DNA of 64,000 nt from Basidiobolus meristosporus CBS 931.73 (Eukaryota; Basidiobolomycota; Basidiobolomycetes; Basidiobolales; Basidiobolaceae), in NCBI GenBank assembly GCA_002104905.1, contig MCFE01000149.1:62001-126000 (forward strand), read 5' to 3'. Position numbers and translations under genes: made by a program. Position 1 is the stretch's first letter; every line of letters begins with the position of its first letter. This document shows positions 45,506-57,500 of the stretch, one piece after another. Under the pieces are notes generated by a model, which saw nothing but the letters and a program-made list of their open reading frames with translations, made no database searches and was not told where the DNA came from.

Positions 45506-45638
45506 CTTTGTTGTCCTAGTTTATTGTTCAAAAGAAGATATCATTGCAGATATATACACCAAAACATCAACTAGTGACACATTAATATTGTCAATCACAA
45601 TTAGGGCTAGTTAAGGTGAGTATCTAGTTAAGCAGGAG
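45486..45638 (+). pseudogene. Copia family 2 pol C-terminus
   Basis: Reads ENNFVVLVYCSKEDIIADIY, the usual copia RNase H tail (V..VYC.T....AD..TK), followed by a polypurine tract AAGCAGGAG that abuts the LTR. Confidence 0.65.
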
Positions 45639-45984
45639 TTTTGTAAATTTTGTAATTGCACCCAAATTTTCATGCAACTTGGTCTCTTGGATCATTGTAT
45701 ACAAATCTTGGAGAATATTGACCAAACTCCCTGCCAGGACTTACTTGAAATATTTTTACCAAACTATCTGGTACCCAGATCACAATTTCTCAAGGTTGTC
45801 TAAACAGCCCCAACCTTTGAGCACATGTCTTTGGGCCCTTTCTAAGCATATTTTACCTGCTCATCTTGCTAAGACCATGTAAAAGTATAAACACCACTTT
45901 TACAATTGATAAACAATCAAGTGACAACCACTTAATCTAATTGTTCTCCCAATCACTTCTAATATCTCCAACACTCTTACAACA
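45639..45984 (+). repeat. Copia family 2 3' LTR
   Basis: TTTTGTAAATTTT... to CTCTTACAACA, about 346 bp, same family as 44638-44987. Confidence 0.85.
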
Positions 45985-46232
45985 GTCAAGCATAAGTCAT
46001 GTGTCAGAAGTACCAGCATGGGTAATTGCCTATTATGAAGAGCACTACATATTGTAATCATATATTGAGTGAAAGATTGCTTATCTAATGAAATATGCAG
46101 GGGTGATGATGGTCCACCTAGGGGATAATCCAGATCAAATAAGATGAAAGAGATAGTACTAATATAAGTGTAGCATAGAGTAGGGAAGCAGAATATATGG
46201 TAATGTGCACATTAATTAGTAGGTGGTATTAT
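45985..46232. other. No recognisable feature
   Basis: AT-rich spacer between two copia family 2 LTRs. Confidence 0.5.
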
Positions 46233-46577
46233 TGTTGTGATTATTAAGTTGTCACCTAAATATTCATGCTAACTAAGTCACATAGATCAAATTCTTTGAT
46301 TAGCATTCTGTCCTGACCAAATTTCTTGTTGGGACTTGGAAAATTTTCAACAAATTATTAGGTACCCAGATTAGGGACTTTCTCAAAGTTGTCCAAAAGA
46401 CCCCACACTTGGCACACATATTCTTGGGACCTTCCTTAGTAAACTCTACATATTTGTTAGCTCTACTTTATCAAAAGTATAGATACCATACTTTTGATCA
46501 ATAAATCCAAAAGTGAATAACATGTGAATCCTCTAATTCTCCCCATCACTTCCAATACTCCTCAGAATATTGCAACA
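46233..46577 (+). repeat. Solo copia family 2 LTR
   Basis: TGTTGTGATTA...TTGCAACA with a perfect duplication ATTAT (46228-46232 and 46578-46582). Confidence 0.92.
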
Positions 46578-46881
46578 ATTATGACCCTGGCTCAGTGGGG
46601 TGAGTGAGTGGGCATGTTATCACTGCTGATGCTATATGGTATCAGCATGGGATATCTAATGGAATGTCCATGATTTTCCAGCAGGTGATTAGTAAATGGA
46701 TAGGTTCTGTTTGATTAACAATCATCAATGACTTGGCTGATAGTCAAGATACATTACAATCACACAGCAGGATTTTCTTGATGACCAGTGGACAAGAGAT
46801 GAACTACAAGCCAAGGCTCCTATGACCAGATCTGGGAGTAAGATATTAAAGGGTTGAGGGAAACTGCGGATATACAGCAGC
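46578..46881. other. Edge of the transposon island
   Basis: No gene. Base composition and word content change from AT-rich repeat to GC-richer unique sequence at about 46,870-46,900. Confidence 0.5.
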
Positions 46882-47230
46882 TCACCAGGATACTGGGGTG
46901 AAGATATGGTCATGGCCATGGCCACAGCAACCGCTTCCCAGTTGCTGTGCCCTAATGGCAAAACGACCAATCGGTGTTTTCCAAGCAAATCCGGACAGCA
47001 GGAATGGCATTCCCATACGAATATGAAGCTCTACCAGGGCAGATGCTGTGGGTGCTCCGGTTGTCATTGTTGCAATTCCTCCTACATTGCATCGCTCGAA
47101 TACCCTTGCAACGTCCACCGGGTGCAGTGGTTCACATCATACATTTATTGCAAGGCAGAAATCAAAAGAGGAGATTATGTATCGGGCATTGAGAAGATGA
47201 ACACGACTCAACGGGGGAGGGAAAGGTGGT
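46882..47230 (-). other. Unassigned short ORF at the island border
   Basis: A minus-strand frame (VDVARVFERCNVGGIATMTT..., then MPFLLSGFAWKTPIGRFAIR) with a balanced, protein-like composition, but no family I recognise. Competing plus-strand frames overlap it. It could be a gene fragment truncated by the transposon island. Confidence 0.22.
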
Positions 47231-47282
47231 GAATGCAGGAGATAGGAAAAGAAACTGAAGCGGAAGTGGAAACATCAAGACA

Positions 47283-47314
47283 AAGAGAAAGAGAAAGAGA
47301 AAGAGAAAGAGAAA
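47283..47314. repeat. (GAGAAA)n microsatellite
   Basis: About five perfect 6-bp units, in the region downstream of the WTAP homologue. Confidence 0.85.
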
Positions 47315-47551
47315 CTGAGATGGAAAATGAAAGCGGGCACCGGATTCCGGATGAACCACCACATCCAAGGAATCCGCCCCAAAAGTCCGGTAAGTAAATC
47401 TGAAAGGGAGTCGAGTCCAAGTTCCCGAAAAATAAGTCCATTCCCTCACAGGTAGAGTCCCGTCGGGTAGCCGGGTCGAGGTAGAAAAAGAAAACCACGC
47501 GGTCCCAGGGAGATCTGGTGGGGTCCTTGCCGAACCCACGACGATCTCCGG

Positions 47552-48640
47552 TCATTCCTCCAGCATGGTGTTATCCAGAGGGTCCGATTCGATGGAGGTG
47601 ATGGCCGGGTGGTTCTTCTCACAATAGTCCACGTGGGCCTGGAGATTGAACACTCTGGACTGCAACGTCTCAACCTCCTCGTCCAAGTTGACGATCAACT
47701 GATCCGATTCTAATCGCAAGAGGGTCAATCCACCGCGGGACCGAGGGGACACGACAATACGTACCTTTGATGTTTCCCTTCAGCTCGTCGATCAGCTTCT
47801 TCTGCATGGCGATCTCCAGTTCGTACTGAGCCACACGACCCTGACACAAGCGTTTCCCTAGCTCCTCGTTCTCATGCTGCAGACTACGGCACTTGGCCAG
47901 CAGACGTTTTCCTGTCAAGCTAGGAGTTGGTTAGACCAGCGGGGCTCAGGGCCAGCCAAAGTTTACCCGGTCCCGGGTGGTACCTCGACGGGGTGAAGTT
48001 CACCGCTTCCAGTTCCTCGGTGAGCTGCTTGATCTTGGCCTCTTTCTTTCCAAGCTCCTTCTTCATCAGAACGAACAACGCGTTGATGGCCGGGTCGAGG
48101 AGTTTCCTTCGCATGTCGTGGGTCTCCGGGTTCAAATTTTCGGCAAGCGTTTTCACTTCACCCTACAAAATCCGGTGCAACCAGTCAATATCCCGGTCGC
48201 TGAAGTTGGGGAGAGGGTCAGGGGTGCTTGGAAGTTTGCTTTACCAGGAGTAGCTGAATCTCCTCCTCTTTCTTGGCTACCTTGAGGCTGTCTCCAGCCC
48301 CTGGATCCACGTCCATGATGGAGAACGATTGCTCGGAGGGCTCTGTGGTTCCAGCGGTAACCTGGTCGGACGGTTGTTGTCCGGTCATTAGAGTCATACG
48401 CGGCTTTTGTTTCGGGTCCAGTTTTGGCCGCAAGTTTGGGGAAGATATAGGTGGTGGGCGATTCTTTACGTATTGGTCGAGTGTGGGGAGGCCGGCAGAA
48501 AAGTACGCGGCCAATCTAGTGAGTAAGGAGACGTGGCTCTTTAGCGACCTTCGATCTTTAGAGGTGGGGTTGGCGGGGGAAGCGGATCTGGTACTGCGAT
48601 GGTGAGCGGGAAGCAGGGTCTGTTGCTTCGCTCGAGACAC
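47552..48640 (-). CDS. WTAP: WTAP/Mum2-type m6A methyltransferase-associated protein, 295 aa
   Basis: Four exons on the minus strand: 48245-48640, 47984-48162, 47765-47919 and 47552-47709; introns 82, 64 and 55 bp, all GT..AG and in frame. Exon 1 encodes a Ser/Pro/Lys-rich, probably disordered N-terminus. Exons 2-4 carry the WTAP coiled coil: DPAINALFVLMKKELGKKEA, then FTPSSLTGKRLLAKCRSLQ across intron 2, then ENEELGKRLCQGRVAQYELE, then DQLIVNLDEEVETLQSRV. Human WTAP has the same order (DPAIN, FTPDS-TGK, AKCR, ENQELGRQLSQGR, LDEEVE). The family anchors the METTL3-METTL14/Ime4 writer in the nucleus. The length is somewhat shorter than animal WTAP (about 396 aa), lacking its C-terminal tail. 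The start is chosen as the first Met of the open exon. Confidence 0.9.
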
Positions 48641-49466
48641 ACTGTTTGGAACGTAACGAAGAGTACTTTTTCATTTGTGTGTCATGGATTAGTCGTGAAT
48701 AAAATCCATGAGATTCATTTGGATTCCTGACCAATACTGTTCGATCACTCATTTGCGCCCCTCTCAATTGGAAATCGATTCAAACCTGGTTACTATATGT
48801 TATGCGCCCTATATTGGATACAGCTGTGCAACAACCGTGGGCTTTCTGGTATCGGCGCACCTGGAGCTCACCTCAGCATTCATACCCGTCGGATACCTAA
48901 TCACTCTGGTGTATGCAGGCTGGGGATGACTGCTTTGTGGCTGTCCCAAATTTTAACCCTACTTCAGTATATGCTCACCAAATCACAGTCGACTAGATAC
49001 CTGTACGGCTCTGCAATCACTTGCGTGAGACTTCGTCCTAGCAAGGCTACCTTCCAACGCGCCAACCTCACGAACAACAGTCAGCAGTGATGGCCAATTC
49101 CAACAGCAGTCAAGACTGGTGTGAGAACCTTTGGTGCAACGATTGGGCTGCACACCGGGTCAACCTTACCAGCGCTATTGCAACTTGCCTTGTGGTTTAA
49201 TAAGCAACCCCTTGGGAGTCTATCTACACCTAGCCTTAGCTACCGAGTGGACACATGTCACTAGCAACTCGTCGAGTACGCTTTGAACTGGTAGAGGTTT
49301 ATTAAACATATTTGGCAGTTTGGATATTTTAGGAGAGCGATAGCAGGATATGTTCAAGAGAAGCCAGGGGCCGATTAGAATATACTGGGCCAGGAACCAC
49401 TGGGTCAATTATTCAACATCTATAATGGGGACAGGATGGCTGGGGGCCACACCAGGAAGCCATCCC
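48641..49466. other. Intergenic
   Basis: Upstream of the WTAP homologue and downstream of the reductase gene. Short plus-strand frames at 48708-49090 look like chance, with no domain or splice support. Confidence 0.5.
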
Positions 49467-50370
49467 TCACAGCAGGAACGGGATAACGGCTTTCCTGGAT
49501 TTCGGGTAGTCCGCGAACGTCGTGTTATACCACTGGTGAATCTGCACAGCTCTGGGAATCAGGTTCGAGGCGGTGCACACGGCAAACAGCATCCCGGGTA
49601 CCGACTGGGTGGCGATTGCGTAGCCGGTCCATTCGATGATCTCGAAGAAGTAGTGGGGACAGGAGATGAACTCGAACAACTGCCCGTAGGGGATCTTGTA
49701 CTTGCTTTGCTCCTTGTCTTTCCCTGACACATAGTTCGCTCGTAGGTTCATCAGCGTATTGTCGGCCAGTATGTTCCCGACGAAGCCTGCGAAGAACAGC
49801 GCAGTTCCAAGCAGGAATGGGGTCGAGGTCAGATACGATGCTGGATAGTCTCCAAACACCGCGGCCCATCGACCGTTCATGTACGCATTGCCCAGGTTGA
49901 AAAAGACCGCGCTCAAGCAAGTGATGATTGGCATGGGGGAGCGATACGAGGCACGCCAAACCGAGACGAACGACCGGTTGATGTAGTGCGTCAACCACAT
50001 GGTCAGGAACAGGTAGCTAGCCACGGTAGGCTGTGTGTAGTGGGTCGATGAGGGCATGAAGAAAGAGACCAGGAATGTTAAGGGGGACATGGCTTCCATA
50101 AGCATCCAGCCAAGCTTTCCAGGGATTTTTCCAAGAGGCACGTTGCTGGCCAACATACCTGTTAGAACCGAACATAAGCGAGTTAGTCGTATGCGATGGA
50201 AATGAGCAACGTACGTGCTTGTACTCACCGTATGGCGAAGTTAATACACAAGAGGCAAGTATGACAACAATCGGAAACGCGACATACAGATATACCACCC
50301 GACTCAGTAGGATGACTTCGGGGTCTTGTGGATCGTAGCGTGTGCTGTTGGCGAAGGGCATAAGCTCCAT
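49467..50370 (-). CDS. 3-oxo-5-alpha-steroid 4-dehydrogenase family protein, 277 aa
   Basis: Two exons, 50229-50370 and 49467-50158, with a 70-bp intron. The join reads LTSPYG-MLASNVPLGK. The protein is hydrophobic with about six membrane segments. The C-terminal steroid-reductase domain (PF02544) is clear: ADNTLMNLR, YKIPYGQLFEFISCPHYF, EIIEWTGYAIAT and a terminal HQWY...DYPKSRKAVIPFL. This corresponds to SRD5A1/DET2 (YKIPRGGLFEYV.., EWCGYALA, HEWY..., YPKFRK.IIPF). These enzymes sit in the ER and use NADPH to reduce a conjugated enone. The natural substrate in this organism cannot be read from sequence; sterol or polyprenal-type lipids are possible. The Met at 50368-50370 gives the usual short N-terminus; an in-frame upstream Met exists at 50508. 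Confidence 0.9.
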
Positions 50371-51412
50371 GATTGGAAGGTTTATCGGTGAATCGTGTTG
50401 GAGAGGTGATGACCTTCGTGTGGCAGGGTTCGGATTTATATAGAAAACTGCGCCTGATGCGTGAAGTCGGTGCAAAAAGCCGCGATCTAGACACAACAGG
50501 TGATTCATCGATCAGTCAACAATCGATAATGCTATTCACCGAGTGGCTATCCAGCTGTTGGGTTGCTCTGATCGAGGAATTCATCAATAAAAGTACGATG
50601 GGTGCTTCCAGCAGCAAGTCCATTGCTCACTCATGTATCTCCTTGAGATCGAAATCAGCCAGGAGTCACTCGATACGTGAGGCTGACATTATGCAATCAA
50701 TTATATCTCATCCCCTTGTCAAGCTTGCTGGATTGGGGTCTCCTGAGCGAAGAACGCCTGCCTGCCCCTGGGATCGTCGAGAGCAATTCCGAAAACAGTC
50801 GGCTTCCGCACAGGGAGGGATAGACCAACTCCAGTCGAGCATGTCTTTAATTGGGTTGGGTGACTTGTTTGACCAGCACGATCGATCAACACCGGAGTCC
50901 GCCCTGATCCCCACTATCCTCATGATGGATTATCAAGACGCATTGTGCTCATGCATGCTCTGGTCCAGCCTGACGATGCGAAACATACACTACAAACACC
51001 ACGAATTGACCAACGTAGCCATATGGAGATACTCAGCCACTAAGGCTTGCTCTCTCTCTACAGGAGAAGCCGCTACTGAGGAGATGGATGCTTTTCATGG
51101 TGCAGTGGTCTTTGACAAAATGGTTTTTATATACGCAAATCATCAGGCCTTCCCAGAAGAAGGCCTCATTTATGTGGTGGTTTAGACAAAGTATGTAATG
51201 TTTTCTCCGCATACAGTACAACCCAACATAAACCCTGGTTTCCAATGTGCTTGAAAATCTCTGCAAGTGTCCGGTGTTACATGAAAAAGGGCCAACAAGG
51301 TGAAATAGACTGTTGACTAGGGGTAGTATTCATTTACGTGATCGGGTTCGAAGGACGTACTCCACAATATAATACAATCGGATGAGTATTCGGTGTGCGC
51401 ACGATGTATGAA
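50371..51412. other. Intergenic; contains one long unassigned ORF
   Basis: A plus-strand frame of 270 codons at 50373-51185 starts 2 bp from the divergent reductase ATG. It has Ser/Cys/His-rich, low-structure composition and no recognisable domain, so it may be chance. The rest is the shared upstream of the reductase and the 3' flank of the KH gene. Confidence 0.25.
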
Positions 51413-54400
51413 CTAAAAGCCATAATACCCAGAATACAAAGAGGATGGCCCCTTTCGCCCATCCCTCTCGGTGCTGTTATTTGTAGCTACAGGGCCTGGG
51501 GTTTCGAAAGGAAGAGATGCCTCATCTGTTCTGGCCCAGATCTCCAGGTTGGGTTTGTTCTTCACATGTGCGCGTCCGTAAGTATTGTTGATCCCTGGAG
51601 GAGGGGAAGGCATTAGCGCATGTCTGGATGAGCTGAGCTGAGGTTGGGGATGTACTTACAACCGAGTGAGCCATTACTCAGGGCATTCTCGTGAGGAAGC
51701 CAGATGTCGTCCTTCGATATATTGGATGTGGGCGTGGAATGCTTCTGTTCCAAGGGGATACTTGAGTATCTTCGGTGTTGGTATGTTGATTGATTGATGG
51801 CGGGATGTTGATACTTGTGTGCATTTAGGCTGGTATACGTATTTCGCCGCTGGGTATTGGGCTCAAATATCGCGCTAGCATCCAGATCAAAGAGGCTATA
51901 GCTTCGGTTATCGCGCTGAGGTCTGGGGTCCGAGATCATCTGCGGCATGCTACTGGACGCTCGTCTAGGGTACATGTCGAATGATCTGTTGGTCGCGAAT
52001 CCAACCGAGTTGAAGAACGTTATCTGCGACGACTCTAGATAGTCTTTTAGGATCTGCTGCGCTCTGGGTAATTTATGCACATCGCGTCGATCGTATTTGA
52101 AGCTAAACGTATAATGGCCAGAGTCATTCAAGGGGTGCATTCCAGGCATCGGGGTGGTTTCGGTGGTTGCTGTGAGCGCGATATTGAAGTCGCATTTGAT
52201 CTGCCGTGTGAGCTCCTGGAAGACACTGCTCTCGATAGAATGGGCTAGTGCCGGTGAGGACGGAAGACGCATAAAATACTCCTCCGAAGTCGTCTCCTAA
52301 TGTTGACGGGTGATGTCTCAGTACCCATGTCGGTTAGAGGGCTAGAAAACAACTTCTTACCATAGGCAGCTGCTCAAAGCCACCATGATGATAGCCGGAG
52401 TCGTGCCGAGAGTGGGACACCCGGGAGGATGGAGCGGTGCGGGGAGGCACGGCGTTCGCACTGAACCCAGAATCACTGCACCAGTCCATTTCCTTGTTGC
52501 TGTTTTCCACTAGATCCAGGATAGCTTGCTTGAAGTTGAAAAGACTGATGACATTTTTGGCTGGAGTGCGGGCAACGACGTTGTCTCCTGAATCAACTAC
52601 GGCTCCAAGTGCAGCAAACTCTTCAGCCGTGGAGAATTTGACGTATACACCGAACTGCTTCATGATTCTTTGGATATTTCTTCCACCTACCCCGATGATG
52701 CGCTTGTGGTACGCCTCCGGCACAAAAAAGGATAATTCCGCCGGCAGCTCCTCCTTTAAGAAATGTCAATTGCCTTCTTGGGAAGTGATGTGACCATACG
52801 AAGTACCTGCAGCAGCTCGATCCCGTTTAGGGTCTTGGAGCATTGGGGGCTGTAGACGTTGATGAAGAAGGTGTGATCGTTGAAATTTTCAAATCCAATC
52901 TTGACATTCGACATCTTCATGATCTTGTTGACCTTCCCGTTTTTCTTGCCGCTGATGAACTCCCGGTGTTCGGTGGATAGCTCTATCTGTGCCTTGCACT
53001 CCTTTTGGAATAGCTGACATGAGGAGCCGGTGAGCGGGGGAAGATGCTGATGAACCGGCGATGGGGTCTTACCTTGAACGAGAACTCTTTTTCTATCGCC
53101 CTGAACGCGTCCTTAGATGGCTGCGGCTGGCCAAAGATTTCAAAGCAGTGGTTTTGATACTTGATCTCGGCACCGGATGATTTACAGATATTGAAAATGA
53201 GTTCATTGAGCTGGTGTTGGGCGGGAAGTTGGATCGGTTGGCTACTCGGGATATTGCTTTCCAGCCACAGCCAGCCTGAAAACATGTCGCTTGTCTACGA
53301 AGCAAGGATGAGTATGCAATGAGCAAACATTGATGTCAACTCAATTTACCATATGGGTGATTCCGACTATGGTACGTAAAATCTCACGTTCATTCTTGCC
53401 ATATATGGTGACGAATGATTTCTTGGAATTCGCTGGGGGAAAGAGGATGGTTGTACCATTATCCTCCATTACACTCAGTAGGTCCTGGTATTTCAATATG
53501 GGAAGCCAATCTAATTTTCGCGGCTGAAGGGGGTATTGACAAGATACTACATCGGTTTCCTATATCGCACAAGGTAAATACATGGTCCCCTCCAGGCTAC
53601 GGTTGGCCAAAAGCACTTACAATTTGCTGCATGGTAGACATTAGCATCTCGACCGCCTTTGCGGTGGCGGATACCTCCCCGACGACCAGGACCTCACTTT
53701 TGCAGCTGTCGAAGGAATGGGTATCTAGCAAACTACCGTAGTGTCGGGGAAGGTAGATATTGGTGTTGGTGGCTTTCTCGATGGTGCGAATGGTCGCGTG
53801 TTTAGCGCCACAGACGATGTTGAGTAGCTGAGGAGAGATCTCGAGCTCTCCCACATGCATTTTCTCCTTTGGAAAAAAATGTCAATAATGTCCACGCTAC
53901 GAAAGACTGCTCTACTTGGAATTACCGCCATCGCAGTCAATCGGATCAGCTCGAGGCGAGCTTTTTCCACTTCGGCGGGCCTTCCTTGGATAGTGATGTA
54001 CACTGTGTTTAACTGGGCATTTATGCTGCCCGAACGAGTATCTGTGTCAGGGAAATCGATGATAACGTTTTGTTGTCGCATGATATCTTCTATTTTCTGC
54101 TGGAAAACTGGCTTTACTGCCCCGTCAAGCAGTAAGGTATCCTTACTGATGAACCTATACAAAACGGAGGCCTACATGTATGGTACAGTTAGCATGCCTC
54201 TAGCCAGTGGAGTATCGTGGTCGCTTACCTCTGAAGGGTATTTGTTCAAGATGGATCTTTGTGCAGATATGACTTGGAGAGAGGGCCCGGATAGGAAAAC
54301 CACATAATGTCGCTGCTTGTGCGGAGACATCGGGCCACCGGAACTGGCGTCAAACCCAGACGACTGGAGTTGGTACGCGCAATAGTTCTCCACAACCTTA

Positions 54401-54513
54401 TCGCACAGGACATTTAGCTTATTCAACGGCAGCCCGAGAACCTCCACACTGTCGTATGGGGAGATCTTGACTACAGGCTGGGTTAAGCAAAAGGCGAGGC
54501 AGGCCTGATCCAT
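51413..54513 (-). CDS. Multi-KH-domain RNA-binding protein (BicC/Khd4-like), 863 aa
   Basis: Nine exons: 54229-54513, 53926-54171, 53621-53866, 53350-53523, 53073-53294, 52807-53013, 52361-52753, 51660-52296, 51413-51594. All introns are 53-97 bp with GT..AG, and the reading frame is kept throughout. The start sits in a strong CACCATGG context; an upstream in-frame Met at 54612 is less likely. Exons 2-6 form serial KH-like folds: FQQKIEDIMRQQNVIIDFPD (about 105-125), VCGAKHATIRTIEKATNTNI (about 190-210) and HREFISGKKNGKVNKIMK (407-424). Exon 7 carries the best KH loop, RIIGVGGRNIQRIMKQFGV, with GxxG at 481-484. The C-terminal third is Ser/Arg/Tyr-rich and probably disordered. KH arrays bind single-stranded RNA; BicC- and Khd4-like proteins control mRNA stability or translation. 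Which orthologue this is needs a search. Confidence 0.88.
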
Positions 54514-57500
54514 GGTGTGTCCGGGGGATGAGGGAAGGGGTAATATAGTGGAAATCGCTGATTTAACCTCAACTAAATTTCGAAGGTATTTGAGTGAATA
54601 ATGGGATCCCAATCTACAATTGAGAGTGCTAGGAGATTCTAAATTAAGGCGAGAAGTCGATGCACGTAGAGGACATACAGGTACAGGCTAATTGAAGTCG
54701 GAAGGAATTCTATAACCCGAGAAAAAGGATAACTCAACAATGTAAATCTATTGTCCAACTTCATGTGAGCGCGCATCTAGTTAAATAGTGAACATCGTTC
54801 CCCCGCCCATATTGACTCGCCTCTTTTTTTTCATAATGATCGAATTGAATCATGGCGGATGACCTGAACTTTAATATAGATCATATTAAATTGGATCAAG
54901 CCTAACATCAGCAAGTCAGATTTGATAGCCCAATACCGCTCTATAAGCGCTAGAGTGATTTTGATCTTAATTGAAGGGCCCATATATCTTAGTGTATGCG
55001 CATTAGTAGTCGGCCAGAAACCCGAATCTTAGACTGGTAAGACACTGTCTATTGGATCGAGTCTAAACGCCCAGATCGAAATGGTAAATAACAGGTAAGT
55101 CTGCCCGATTGAAGGTTAGCTCAGAACAGATCCATGGTAATTTCCGCATGCTGGGTAGCTTGCCGCGATAACTGATCGTGTTTGGAGCGCAGAGATGCCA
55201 TGGCCTCGTCGCAAGCCAATCAGTCCCGCCCTGATCTAGCAAATGGCGATGTTTTTTCTGAGTCCATTCAACTTACCACATGTATACGGGCGATTATGGC
55301 AATCTGGGTGTTTGGGCCTAGCCAATGGGGCCGGCGGTCTTAGGGTTAGGGCTCGTAGCAGAAACCACTGTTGACTGAGAAGCAATCGGAGATGCTTGTA
55401 TAAAACCTGTTTCTGTGGCTCTGAAATACTGTACACCACATGCACTTGGAGAGTGGTTAGATCAGTATCTCCAGGAATATGAGACATAGTTTCGGGTAAT
55501 TTCTTTAATGGGTAAGTTTACCATTGATTAACATGCTCTGTATATTAAAGATCAGGAGCATACCATGGATGGTTGCTTACTGTGTTGCGTGACTGTCATT
55601 TGCAAGCAGGTGAGATTGGTAACTTTTTATTCCTGGACACAGCATTCGATAGTTCAAGATTCGGTCCTCTGCTCACGTGCTAGGCGGTGGAGATACCGGA
55701 GGACGAAGAGCGGAGCAATAGGTGGAAGTGAGGCAAGATACTGTCTCTAATGAGGGTTTTGCTGCTTACTGTGGATTTGCATGAGCTGATACGGATCCCG
55801 TCATCATGTGTATATCATTCTCGTCGTATGATGGTCAAGTTCATTGGAATCCCAACTATTTCCTGTACCATGAGGTGCCAGCTGGCTCCCACACACCCTT
55901 TCAAGCCCCACTTGCTATGTAGTCATGAATATTATCCATTGCCCAAATGGTTTGGATCACTACAAGGCAATCTGAGCTCATGCCACCATCACACGTCCCT
56001 GGTATTCTTGGACAGATGGTAACCCATCTGGCTTTCCAATCACCCTTGCAATTCTGTCGCGATCCTGCTGATGGCTTCCCAGAGCCTTTGTCCGCTAGAG
56101 AACCAGCTCAAATCACGCCATGGATATGAAATATGCGAGCACTGCTCTCCACCGCCTCCTGAGATGCGCTGCTTCCCTCACTTCAGTGCCGGTGATGTGT
56201 CTTGGAGCTGGCGAGAGTACCTCAGAGTTGGATCTTGACATTGACAGATGGTTTGGAAATGTCAGCCAACCTTGGCGAGCCTACATGACTGTAAGATCTA
56301 CATGAATCCCAAATTTAATTAAAACACCAATATTTGAATCGCATCAAGTGGGGACGGCGCTGACCATCCATCATTAGTCCAGTCATAGCGGGTGCCTCTA
56401 TCCAATCACTTGTACTCGTAGGCGGATGGGGTGATGGACGATCGGAGACAGAACCACGACTCCGCCTTGCTCTCCGACAGAAATCGGAGGATCATGTGTT
56501 TCTTAATGGTACGAGGCTACGAAAGCCACCAAGCAATTAGGCAGATAGGCGCCAACGCACTTTGGTGATTCGATGGCATGTCCACCCACCACCAAGTTTC
56601 ATGATGGGAATTGCACGAATTCAGCCATTTCCCGCCAACCGTTTTGGCCGGATTACCCAGGGTTTTAAGTGGGGCAACGCACATGTAGGATTATCCAGTC
56701 ATTGAGTGCACATAGCTCTATATTAAATCCAGCCATTTGTGAATTGGGCAATGGTGGGCTCCAGCGAACTTCAATCTGATGGTGTTCGGGTATCATCCAC
56801 AAGAGTCTATTGTTTCATAACAAAGGGAAGTGTGACAACAGCCCCTCTCTTGTCCGGATACCATGGTGTGCTATTTGGCGGATCCATTGCATTGCATTTG
56901 AGCATTGTGCTGGCTCTGTGGTAAATGATAAACATTCCTGTGGATCGTCCCAATCGAATAGCCTGGTCTGCAAGGATCAACTTCGGTGGGCCTTGATGCT
57001 CTTACTCACCCCTCTCAGAGAGCTGCATCGTGCTGGATGCCATTTGCTCAACACAGGTAGCTTCACAGTCATGAAGCATGTTGCTTTGTCATGGAATCCT
57101 GTCGCTGTGATTTGTTGATGGCATCTATAGCCACATTAAGCCTGATAAGGAATGTCAGATAGCCATACTGTCTATTTATTTCAATCAATGGTTGCTCTTG
57201 TTTCTCGAGGATTTGGGCGCGTTGTTTTGCCACATATATCGAATCACCTCCAAAGATACCCTCACGTGACACCGCTGCCGTTTGGCTCCAAGTCGATATT
57301 TGAAACAGAACACCATTACCGCGCGTAATGAAGCCCGACGGAATGTTATTATCAACATCTGACGTAAAGAGTCCGCTTCTCCTCATGTTTCGCAGATGCT
57401 GTCATAAGTACCCAGTAAATACCGGGCGTCCCTGGAATGATGGAATGATATCTTTATGCGTATCATTCGATTGGGATTAGATCGGAATATCTCAGGTCTA

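Noticed and set aside
1-46880. RIP-type C-to-T mutation as cause of the stop codons
   Set aside because: One transposase stop is CAA to TAA, but broken copies also carry frequent indels and mixed substitutions, and an intact copia survives. I cannot compute dinucleotide ratios by eye.
47927-48605. Plus-strand frames opposite the WTAP homologue
   Set aside because: Antisense shadows; the minus-strand exons match a known family.
51340-51356. B-box-like GGGTTCGAAGG
   Set aside because: No A-box or acceptor stem at the right distance.
52437-54307. Plus-strand frames of 100-150 codons over the KH gene
   Set aside because: They cross its exons and introns antisense. The minus strand gives nine exons in frame with proper splice sites.
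55236-55487. Small minus-strand gene with a GTAAGT donor near its end
   Set aside because: A 41-bp intron can be drawn and a frame continues, but the protein looks random and no family fits. Kept only as a possibility in the intergenic entry.
57069-57386. 105-codon minus-strand frame
   Set aside because: No domain, no neighbouring exons and no conservation evidence available.
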